This document shows positions 1 through 9,601 of a stretch of DNA of 64,000 nt, in pieces. A program made the position numbers and the translations under genes. The notes beneath the pieces were generated by a model. The model saw nothing but the letters and a program-made list of their open reading frames with translations. It had not been told where the DNA came from and searched no databases. The DNA lies in the NCBI RefSeq assembly GCF_019175385.1, contig NC_083344.1, forward strand, positions 59,086,782-59,150,781, in the 5' to 3' direction. Every line of letters starts with the position of its first letter. Positions within the stretch are counted from its first letter, which is position 1. This DNA comes from Lycium barbarum (lineage: Eukaryota > Streptophyta > Magnoliopsida > Solanales > Solanaceae).

Positions 1-2753
1 TCAAGTTCTTGTGGGAATATTACCAAGTGCAAAGCCCTCTACAAGTTGGTATAAGTATTTTGGCAAGAAAGCAATTCTATCCTCCAAGTGAAGAACTTGA
101 AGAAAGGTGAGGATTTAATGCTTTTGTTATGTTATAAATGGTATATGTATGTTGTAGTATGTGTGAATGAATGAAAAACATGGAAATTTTGTGTGTGGAA
201 AGATATGCATGTTGGCCGAATATATGTATATGTATTACATGTCTTGGGTGATTTGAATTCATGTTGTAATTTAGTTGTAGTGTGGTGGAAATTGTATTAG
301 AAATGGAAGTGGAATGAATTAGTGAAAATTGAAGAATGTAGGAGGTGGCCGTGTGGTATGGTCATGTGTTGATGGAGTATGAATTTGATCTTGTTTGTAT
401 ATTAAGTATGTTATGGTGAAGTGAATGGAAAAGATAACAATCTTTATTGTTTTGGAAAAATGGTTATCAAGTTGTTGTAGGAAAGTATGCAACTTTGTTA
501 TGATTTATGTAAAAATGGAAATGAATGTATCAAGAAGCAAATTATGATTATTGTTGAGGAATTTGGAAGATGGAAATGTATAATGAACTTGTATGTTGAA
601 GGTTAGGAAAAATTGGAAAAGTAATGGCTTAATGGAAAGTTTGAATGTTTGCATATCTTATGAATATTGTGTGAAAATGGTATGGATGCCTCCGATGTAT
701 GTTGTAATGATTTTGATGGATGATGAATATGAAAATAACAAGTTTGGTTTGGAAATGTAAGTTGGAAACGAAACATGTTTCGTTATGTCGAAAGGATGGC
801 TAGTGATGCCATATCGTATGTTTAATGCATATTGTTGTTATTGATGATATTTCTGGGTTGTTGTGATGATGAATTGAGTCGAGCTAAGTCTCGGGGATGT
901 CTTATATACAGAGGAAATGCTGCCGAAATTTCGGTAGGCAAGTCTGTGTTAAGTTGAATTATTGAAAAGTTTGAAACTAACCAAATGGTAAACTTGACCA
1001 TTTCCAGATTTTGGACGAAATTTGGATTGACGCCAAGCGAGCATAAGGCGCCATCGAGGTATGTGAAGCCTTTCCCTTTGTTCTTAGGCATGTTCTGGAT
1101 GTGATAGGCTCGGCCGCGAGCCTTAAGTACGACTCCGTTCCCCGGAATTCGAGACGGAAAACCGCTCCAATTCCTTCAATTCATTTGAAGCTATTTTCTT
1201 GCAAATTGCCTTTAAAGTGAGTTTTTGTACAAAACCTCCCTAAACGGAGTCGGAACACTTCCAAACGATTATGGATGACCTCATAAGGTCTATTAGCGAT
1301 AATTTACATATGTTGCCTCGAGTTGGTCCGAGGCGGGCCCACAAGGCCCGATATCTTCTGTAATACTTTAAATACTTCCCTTTTGTCCGATTTTCTCAGA
1401 AAACAATTGAACTATTATTTTGATTATGATACAACTATTTTTATGCAATTCTTACAAAAATGATTTCTGAACATTTGAGAATCTGATTCTGCTAATAATC
1501 TGTCGTGCCTTCCCAAGTAGGATATAGGCACGTACTATGCATACTATCTGGATATTCTGATTTTGGCTCGCCGTTTGGCACCCTACAGTTTGATTGAGTC
1601 TGTATGTTGAGTCTGTATGTAAGTAGTTTCTCATTTATCGATTCGTGTCTGTCTCAATGCATTCTTTCACTGCGACCCGGGCCAGGTTCTGTTATCGTGC
1701 ATATTTCTCTGCATTGTTCACCGCGTCCCTCGGCGTACGGGCCGGGATCTGTATGTCTGTATGATATTATGATTCGTGTATGGGGATGGCGGCCAGGATG
1801 GCATATGATCTGATCTGATTCTGTCTGTCCACCGCGTCCCGTACTAAGAGGGCCGGGTTCTGTTACCGCGCCCCCAGACAGGGCCGGGATCTGTATGAAT
1901 GTATGCGTGTGCCATCTGTATTTATATAAGCACATGCCTCTGTATGATTCTGCATGACTCTGTACTACTCTGCATGCATAATTCTGTCCGACATACTTCT
2001 GTCTGTCCGTCTGAATTACGACTATGTCTGTATGTCCGTATGGATTCTGATTCTGCTCATCTGTCCGTATTATGATTCTGTCTGTCTGTCCGAACCATGA
2101 TTCTGTTTATCTGTAAAGAACACGTTTCTGTATGTCTGTCTGGATCATGACTCTGTCCGTCAGTCTGATTTATGGTTCTGTTCGTTATATTTCTGTGACT
2201 CCGGTTCGGACTATGTTTATATCTATTATGTTCTGCTTTACATACTCGGTACATTTTTCGTACTGACCCCCGTTCTTCGGGGGCTGCGCTACATGCCCGC
2301 AGGTACCGACGCACCAGGTGATACGCCGCCAGCGTAGGTTTCTGATTCAGCTGTTTTGAAGAGCTCCTTTGATCCGGAGCGTATATTTTTGGTATATATC
2401 TCCTGTCTTCTGTATACTCTGTATGTATGGATTTTCTAGGTATGGCGGGGCCCTGTCCCGTCATATGATTCTGTATGTCTGTAGAGGCCTGTAGATAGAT
2501 GTGTGGATTACGGGTTTTCGTCTGTATGTTAGCCTTATCGGCTTATCTGTAAATGTCTGTATGTTCAGGTATATATATATATATATATATATATATGTTT
2601 GCGCGCGTGCCATAATTGTATCGGCCTACTTTTGTAACTTCTGTTTTAAAAAAAGAAAAAACAAATTCCGTATGATTCGAAATTCGGTCGGGTAGGTATG
2701 TACGGGCACCCAGTTAGGGTACCAGTCGCGGCCCACGGGGTTGGGTCGTGACA
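1..2753 (+). mobile_element. LTR A, 3' part (Tekay-type, same subfamily as C, I and J)
   Basis: Long terminal repeat running off the left edge. It ends with the family terminus TCGTGACA at 2753 and abuts the pol tail of element B, so A inserted into B. Landmarks match LTRs I and J: donor-like AAG/GTGAGG near 106, CCATTTCCAG followed by a 51-nt exon-like segment 1008-1058 and then GTATGTG, the conserved CAGTAC/GTACTG and CCCCC/GGGGG block near 2233-2306, and a (TA)n tract at 2569-2596. By alignment with I about 450 bp of the LTR lie upstream of the window. It could be a solo LTR or the 3' LTR of a full element; the left flank is needed to tell. No coding sequence is present. Confidence 0.85.
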
Positions 2754-2845
2754 CCGAAAACGGGATGAGGAATAAGTATCCTTACTTGTTCCCTATAACT
2801 GCAAGTAATTTAATTTCTTACTTGACTACATTGATTGGTAGATGA
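2754..2845 (+). pseudogene. Element B pol 3' end: chromodomain tail fragment
   Basis: Last roughly 30 codons of a Ty3/gypsy polyprotein, read from 2756 to a TGA at 2843-2845. The peptide contains MRNKYPYLFP, matching MKKKYPHLFP at the end of element F's chromodomain. The rest of B's coding region lies left of the window, cut off by the insertion of LTR A at 2753. This fragment identifies B as a chromovirus whose 3' LTR follows at 2994. Confidence 0.75.
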
Positions 2846-2960
2846 GACTATATGTTATTGTGGCCCTGTGAGGTATCTGTGAGTTGCTGAATGCAGGTTG
2901 GTAGGTATAACGACAAGGGAGACTTTCTGGAATTTTTATAAGACCCTATAGAACTAGTTT

Positions 2961-2993
2961 AACATTCGAGGACGAATGTTCCAAAGGGGGGAA
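2961..2993 (+). promoter_or_regulatory. Element B pre-PPT hairpin and polypurine tract
   Basis: A perfect 8-bp inverted repeat, AACATTCG/CGAATGTT around AGGA (2961-2980), is followed by AAAGGGGGGAA and then the LTR start at 2994. The purine run is the expected primer for plus-strand DNA synthesis. The same hairpin-plus-PPT arrangement precedes the 3' LTR of C, D, E and F. Confidence 0.8.
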
Positions 2994-3564
2994 TGATTTT
3001 ATATCCCGTATTTTGTACGTTGGATTATTCGTAAGTTAATCGACATAAGTCCAAGGACAAGATTATTTTTGGGAAAAGAGACAAGGACTTTTTAATCCCA
3101 ATTTTAATAGTGCACTGTTTGCTTATTAATTACAATTAGTGTAGAAACATTAGTGAAGTGGGAAATTAATTAACCATGATTAGACCACTAAGTGGGCCCC
3201 ACAAAAAACGTGGCTGATTAGGATTGGTGACATGCCCAAGTGGGGCACGTGTCCTATGGGCTGGCTGCCTATATATTTTGGTTGATGACTGATTAGAATA
3301 AACTTTCACCTTCACATTTCATTTGAAAGAAAGCATTACAAACAGCCATGGTTGCTCTTGAGCTCACGGCCAGCCTCAAGAATTTAAGAGGAAGAAAATT
3401 ATGCTTCCATGAAGGTGTTCTAAACGTCCCAAAGGAGGCAGCAACGTTAGAATTTAATTGAAGAAAAAAAAGTGGTGCAATTGGTGCAAGTGATTGTAGG
3501 ATCTGTTCTAACTAACTTTAGGTAAGATTTCTTCTTCTTATAGTGTGATTGGAGTTAAATGATG
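2994..3564 (+). mobile_element. Element B 3' LTR, left segment
   Basis: First 571 bp of B's 3' LTR, beginning TGATTTTATATCCCG directly after the polypurine tract. It holds a TATA-like CTATATATTTT near 3270 and a donor-like TAG/GTAAGA at 3521. Element E interrupts it after TGATG; the LTR resumes at 41697. The joined LTR is about 2.55 kb without the MITE-like insertion, matching the LTR lengths of E and L. Confidence 0.85.
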
Positions 3565-5195
3565 TGTTATATCCCGTATTTTTGTGCGTTGGATTATTCG
3601 TAAGTTAATCGACATGAGTTCAAGGACAAGATTATTTTTGAGATATGAGACAAGGACGTTTTAATCCCGATTTTAACAAGTGCACAATTTGCTAATTAAT
3701 TACAATTAGTGTGGAAATATTAGTGAAGATTAGGGATTAATTAATAGCCATGATTATATTATTAAGTGGGGATTTATAATTAATTAAGTCAATTAGAGTG
3801 CTAAATGGACCCCACTACAACATGACCAAATCTGATTGGTCCATGCTATAGTGGGACATGTGTCAACATGGTAGGCAGCATATAAAGTCATAAGTGATGA
3901 CTAATATTAGTCATACACTTCATTTCCATTTCCAATTCAATTGAAAGAGAGGAGCTCATAGCCATGGCAGCTCACGAATAAGCTCAAAGCTTTGAAGGAA
4001 GAAAAATTAAATCCCAAGGTGCTTTACGTGTTCAAGGAGGCAGCAACATAAGGATATTGAGCTGAGGAAGAAGAAGCGGTGTAATTGGTGCAAGTGATTA
4101 TAGGATCTGTCCTAATTAAATTAAGGTAAGATTTTCTCTTCCTTATGGTGTAATTGGAGTAGATGGTGTTGTAATTGAGAGATTAACTCTTATTAAGTGG
4201 AATTGGATGCAAGGAATTGTACACGTTAGTGTTAAGGTTCTGTTTGGACCGTGTTGGAGTTGTTCTAATTTAATAATGATGGATTAAGTTTGATTAGTGT
4301 TGTTGTTATTGTTGTATTTTGTTTGAAGGTAATTTGTTTATGTTGAAGGGTTGGAAATATAGTAATAGATATGTATGGGTGCTGTTATTCATAGTAATAT
4401 TATACTCTTTTCAATGTGTTTGTGATTTTGCGAAGTAAAGGTCGAAGATTGTATTTCGATATTGTAGTTTCGATGGACTGTTTAGAGCTTGATATTGAAA
4501 TGATATTGAAGTAATTTTATTGTACATGGATGGTAGTTGATGTTGTTGTTGATATGGCTCATAAATTTGGAGGAAAACAAGTGTATAAGGTATCGTATAC
4601 GAAGCGTAAGTTGGTCTGTTTGGTGTAGAATCTTAGATGTTAATGATTTGAATTGAAAAAGGATTAAGAGAGGTTATTGAGTTGTTATCGTTGTTGTTGG
4701 TATTGTTGTGCTAATTGGAGATTTATTGGAAGTTCGGGTTAGGCGAATTATATAGAGGAAATGCAGCCCGATTTTCGTTAAGTTCTTAACTAATTAAAAT
4801 ACGAATCAAGAAGTATGAACTAAGCAATGATTTCCATAAGTGATTGGTTGTAGATTTATTAGTTTGGAAGGTCGTAGTTTATTAACATTAGTGTTACTCT
4901 CATATTAATAGGCTAAAGGGGCGACGAAGCAAGCTTGGTTACGGTTGATCTATAACAGGTATGTGAAGCTATCCTTTCCTTCTTTTTGGCATGATCTTTA
5001 TAAAACAAACAGACGACGAGCATATAACTCCAAAGAAGCTCCTATTCTTAGATACACTAGGATGGCTAATGTTCTTGATTCCCAGAACCTACACTCGGTT
5101 TGGTGATCCTCCAGCTTAGGACTTCTGCTCAGCTGTTTGGGGAGCTCCATTGTTCCGGAGCCTAGACTATTTTGGTACAGATCTTTTGATATAAA
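3565..5195 (+). mobile_element. Element E 5' LTR, left segment, with internal deletion
   Basis: Starts TGTTATATCCCG. TATAAA at 3881, donor-like AAG/GTAAGA with GT at 4126, and a 47-nt exon-like segment 4912-4958 between ATTAATAG and GTATGTG. Compared with the 3' LTR it lacks about 601 bp (equivalent to 40635-41235): the junction near 5092 joins ...CCTAC to ACTCGG with 2 bp of microhomology. The missing part includes the conserved hairpin block and minisatellite. Ends ATAAA, the altered copy of D's target site ATAGA. Confidence 0.85.
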
Positions 5196-6341
5196 TGTTA
5201 TATCCCGTATTTTTATACGACGGATTATTCGTAAGTTAATCAACATAAATCCAAGGATAAGATTATTTTTAGATATGAGACAAGGACTTTTAATCCCCGA
5301 TTTTAATAGGTGCACGACTTGCTTGCGATTTTATTTGGTATGGAAATCTTAATGGAGATTAGGGATTAATTAACCACGATTACATTATTAAGTGGGGATT
5401 AGTGATCAATTATGATTAATTAGCCTCATTAAAAAACTAAGTGGGCCCCACGACACATGGCAGAATTTAATTGGCATGAATAAAAGTGGACACGTGTCAT
5501 AAAGATGGGCACGTGTCAACACAAGGGGCAAAGTATATATGTATAGATGATGACTAAGAATTAGTCACCAAATTCATTCATTTCTCAACCAAATTAAAAC
5601 TAGAGAGAGGAGGAGTAATTAAGCTAGAGAGAGGGGGGAAAGGCTCGGCCATGGCAGCTTGTGACTGAGCTCACGGCCGGCCATGGCAACAGCCCCTAAA
5701 CAACTCACGGCCAGCCTACTCCCTACACCATTAAATTGTTGATTTTCAAATTCAATTGGAGGAAGAAAGGAGAGAGGAATCTCATGGCCATGGTGAATAA
5801 TAAGAGATTGATTTCTAAGGTAATATTTAATTCTCCCTAAGATGTTTTAGAAGTGATTTGGTCTTCATATGAATTAACGGATGTGGAATTAATTGCAAGA
5901 ATTGTGTATGTTGATGTTGGATCTTGGTTGAGCCGTGTATGGAATATTTTAAGCTAGCAAGGATGGGTTAATTTTAATTGGTAATTTTTTTTTGTTGTTG
6001 TGTCATGGATTAAGTGAAGGAATTAAATAATTAAAGTTGAAGTTGTAATTGTTTGTGGGCTGTTGTAGAACTTAATGTGATGATAATGTAGTTTTCTTAT
6101 ATATAAATGGATGACGTTGTTGTCGTGTGTGGGCTGGTGTAAATCACGAATTTGGATGAAAATATTGTACGAGATAACATATGAGAAACGTATATGGTTT
6201 GCTTGGTGTATTCGTAGGTGTTCGTAAGATTATCGGGCATCTCTTTATGTTGTGGTTAGGGGCTGTTTTGATATGTTGTTGTTGTTCTTGTTGAGCTTGG
6301 AAGATTAATGATGATTAAGACTATACGTTGTGTTGTATGTT
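5196..6341 (+). mobile_element. Element D 5' LTR, left segment
   Basis: First 1146 bp, starting TGTTATATCCCG. TATATAT near 5534, a leader rich in GGCCATGGC motifs, and a donor-like TAAG/GTAATA at 5819-5820. Ends at ATGTT (6337-6341), the target duplicated by element C. D's 3' LTR contains the unoccupied version at 26603-26607, confirming the join to 15532. Confidence 0.88.
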
Positions 6342-6664
6342 TGTTATGTCCCGTATTTTCGTATAACGGGAAATCAAGAAATAAATGAGACTTGTGTGTG
6401 TTGAGGAAATATTTTGATTCAAGTTGCTATGCTCATGTTGATTATGAAATCATTGACGTCAAGACCTCGGGGAAGGCCGAGGGTGAATTTGGAATTTCGG
6501 AAGTTTGTTTCGGGAATTACAAAATGGGACTTTTAATGAATTGGGCCAAGAAAAAAAATTAGAACACAAAATGAGGCCCAAGGTTAGTGGGTTGGCCGTC
6601 CAATTTAGAGGCCCAAACCCATTTTTAAATGTCATGTGCTATGCACATGACACTTAGTAATGGA

Positions 6665-6901
6665 TATATATCATGAATACTTGATAATTATCAAGAAAAT
6701 AAATCAAAAATTCAAGAACACAAGGAGAGAGGGGTTTCGGCCACTATAGAAAAAAAAAGAAAGAAAATTTCCAAGCTTGATTGTTGATCCAAAAATCTCA
6801 AGTTTTACATAGTTGTGAAGTACTCAAGACGCTCTCCGACGTGATACAAGTAGTTTGGAGAAAGAGCGACGTTTGCGACAAGTCGGAAATTCAAGAAAAC
6901 G
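6665..6901 (+). promoter_or_regulatory. Element C: TATA box and predicted leader exon 1
   Basis: TATATA at 6665-6670 is followed, at the usual spacing, by an A-rich tract typical of plant transcript leaders, which from about 6700 to 6901 has no ATG. It ends at ACG/GTAAGATC (GT at 6902). The 3' LTR copy reads AAG/GTAAGATC, the better consensus. TATA and donor recur in LTRs B, D, E, F, I, J and L. Transcription start and splicing are inferred. Confidence 0.55.
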
Positions 6902-7674
6902 GTAAGATCTTTATGTTTTAATGCTATGAAATGGATACATATGTGTTAGTGATTGAATTGGCATGAAGATTTTGGAATGGTGTTGTGTTTGTGCATGGCG
7001 TGTGTGTGCAAAAAGAGTGTGTTTGGCCGTGGGTTTTATAAGGTTTAAGGCATAAGAATTTGATCTTATTTAGCTTGAATGATGTGTTGTTGTGGTCATT
7101 ATGTTGTAAAGGATTGATTAAGGAATTGAGTTGGTGTTAGAAAATAATTTCGGACGTTATCGGAAAGTGTATACCTTTGGTATATTTGTGTATATCATAG
7201 TATATATATGATACTAAAGACTTTAAATATGATTTATGGTTGATGATAATGAGTTTGGAATGAAACGACGCAAGTTAGAACGTTCGTCGTAATTTTTGGT
7301 GTTTTGAATAAAAATTGGAAAGTAGTGAACTTTGGGGATGTTTGTATGTGGTTTGGAACTTGTTTGTTATGTAATGGAATAATCTTGAATGAATGAATAC
7401 AATAATGTGGATGTGAGTTGAAATTGTGAAGTTTGGAAATAGGATTACCAACTTATGAAATAAGGTGCAATTGTGAAGTTAGTGTGTTTGATTGTGATTC
7501 GTATTGTGTAATGATGTTTGGGCTGTTGATGTTATTATATTTTGAGCCGAGCTAAGTCTCGGGGGTGTTAGATTTATAGGGGAAGTGCTGCCGAAATTTC
7601 GGTAGCCAAATATAGCCCAAGGACTAAAATGTTAATTCTCATGAATAGTAACTGGTAAAAGTGACCATTTGCAG

Positions 7675-7725
7675 TTTCTGGACGAAACGGGAATTGCGAT
7701 TTGAGGAGCGTAAGGCGCCAACCAG
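7675..7725 (+). other. Element C: predicted 51-nt leader mini-exon inside the 5' LTR
   Basis: Segment bounded by CCATTTGCAG on the left and AG/GTTTGTAAAG on the right, with no ATG. The 3' LTR copy (13810-13860) has the stronger donor AG/GTATGTAAAG. Equivalents are 51-52 nt in A, F, I and J, 54 nt in B, D, L and M, and 47 nt in E and H, although the exon sequences of these groups differ. Conserved boundaries with diverged content suggest selection on splicing. Confidence 0.55.
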
Positions 7726-8740
7726 GTTTGTAAAGCCTACCTATCATTCTTTTGGCATGTCCTAGTCCTACTAGGTTAATATCGGAACCTCGGGAATAAT
7801 CCTACTCTTGGAAATCGAGGTTCAAGTTCGAGCACTATTCACTCAGCGCGATTGAACCCTCTTTGTCACCTTTGGTTAAAAGAATGTTCGTACCTCCATA
7901 ACTTGTGCTGTTGTGTCCGAAACTCTTCGAAACTTTTGTAGATGGCTCTATGGAGCCGAAAGTCTGTGATTTGTGTCCGCCACCTCAATTTGACTCGAGG
8001 TGGGCCCGCGAGCCCCGAGGCTCCCCTTATTCGGTTTGTTTGATTCATTTGTGTCCGTTATGATCCGCAACCGTCTGTTTAGGACCCAAGGATGTGTTTG
8101 AAACTTTCTATGCCATTAATGTACGTTCTGTACTTGAATGATGTGAGATTTTCGGAAAATGACTTATGAACAGTTTTCTTGCGAATTTGGCAGTTTGGAA
8201 CTTCGTAACTTTTATACGCATACTTTGATCAGTCTGATTCCTACTCCGATCCTTCGGGCGTCAGTATATACCTCTACGTAAACTATATGTTAAGTCCGAC
8301 AAATTATTTTTGATATGCATATGATTTCTGCACTACTCTGTTCGTGCTGCCTGCTATGACTTCGTTCGTCGGTACCCGGGCCGACTTTGTGATCATGCGC
8401 ACTATAATATATTCGGGAGTTATGATGTGTTACGGTTTCCGAGGCCTCGCCATAGGGCTGGTTACCGTTTATGGAGTTATGATGTGATATGGCATTTGAT
8501 ACGTTCTGATGATATGATATGTGTGTGATAAGATGTGTCTGGAGATTGTACGGAGATTTGAAACCTTCTGGAGTTATGATGTGTTGTGGCACCAGCGTCG
8601 GGGGGTGACCACGTTCCTAAACCCTACACATGATTTGATTTGCATTTGTACGTTCGCCTCCCGCACAGGTTTGCTTTGTTGCGATGTTGGTGTGTTTGTT
8701 CTTTCTGACTCTAGCTGTGTTTGTGATTTCTGTACCTTCT

Positions 8741-8813
8741 GCTTTACATACTCAGTACTCCTCCCGTACTGACCCCCGTTTCTTCGGGGGCTGTGTTTCA
8801 TGCCCGCAGGTAC
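8741..8813 (+). promoter_or_regulatory. Conserved LTR block with two inverted repeats (copy in C 5' LTR)
   Basis: TTTACATA, then CAGTAC...GTACTG, then CCCCC and TTCGGGGG, then TGCCCGCAGGTACAG. The same block occurs in nearly every LTR of the window (near 2233, 14876, 16731, 27799, 35891, 41159, 43157, 46686, 54194, 56658 and 61998 on +, and 19784 and 32936 on the minus strand), and is the most conserved stretch between subfamilies. It may be a second promoter core or a 3'-end signal; the sequence alone does not decide. Confidence 0.6.
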
Positions 8814-9395
8814 AGAAGCTCGTTTGGGTGGTCCTCCAGTTTAGGCTACTCACTCTGCTGTGTTGGAGAGCTCCCTTTTGATCCGGAGCCTACTTTTGGT
8901 ACATATCTTTTGTTGTGTCTGTATTCTGTATATTTGGATGAGTGGGTATGGCGGGGCCCTGTCCCGTCCTATGTTCTTATGTTCTGTTTTGTTTAGAGGC
9001 CTGTAGTCAGATTTGTGGGTCGTGGGTCCGGTGTGTTTGCATGTGAGTCTGTTTTACGATCTTAAGCGGCCCGTACGCTACTATGGCCAAGTCGGCCTCT
9101 GAGTCTGTATGTATGTGTATGCATTTGGGGGCGATGTGCATTCCGCCACCCTTCTGATGTGTGTGTGTGAAATTTGGCGATGTACATTCCGCTTCCTTTC
9201 TGATTTGTGATTTGTCTGATCTGTACGGGCGACTGCTTAGGATAAGTGTTCGGTAGATGTCTGATTACGATGTTGAGTTCGAATAACGTACGTTGAGTTT
9301 GGGCGAGTCGGATTACGATGGTCTGGGTGTGAGTTCGTTTGGGGTGTCCCAGAAGGACACCAGTCGCGGCCCACGGGGCTGGGTCGTGACAAAAG

Positions 9396-9407
9396 TGGTA
9401 TCAGAGC
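9396..9407 (+). promoter_or_regulatory. Element C primer binding site (initiator tRNA-Met type)
   Basis: TGGTATCAGAGC lies four bases (AAAG) after the LTR end. It is the common plant LTR-retrotransposon site complementary to the 3' end of initiator tRNA-Met, from which minus-strand DNA synthesis starts. Confidence 0.93.
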
Positions 9408-9450
9408 GGTTTGTCCTCGGAATGTCTACAGGCCGTGTCTAGTAGAGTCT

Positions 9451-9486
9451 TGTTTATCGATGTGTTGTGCACCACATCTATAAACA
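9451..9486 (+). other. Element C leader hairpin with palindromic GTGCAC loop (candidate dimerisation signal)
   Basis: Outer stem TGTTTAT/ATAAACA, 2-nt internal loop, inner stem ATGTG/CACAT, and apical loop TTGTGCAC containing the self-complementary GTGCAC. It lies between primer site and gag. Six elements carry it at 36 nt, and most changes among them keep pairing through G-U wobbles. The layout resembles the kissing-loop dimer initiation sites of retroviruses; function is inferred. Confidence 0.6.
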
Positions 9487-9601
9487 GGGAGCTACAGGAC
9501 ATCTAGGATGTTGTGTTGCCTTTTCTTTGGAATCTTAGATCGTGCGATAGAGCTGTGTTATTAGGGTCATTCTGATCTGACCCGTTGTTGTGTTTGCAGT
9601 G

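Larger units (their letters stand above)
6342..9391 (+). mobile_element. Element C 5' LTR
   Basis: 3050 bp from TGTTATGTCCCG to TCGTGACA. Contains TATATA at 6665, donor-like GGTAAG at 6901, exon-like segment 7675-7725, and the conserved CAGTAC/GTACTG plus CCCCC/GGGGG block at 8741-8813. Short ORFs in the LTR are not conserved between families and are not taken as genes. Confidence 0.95.
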
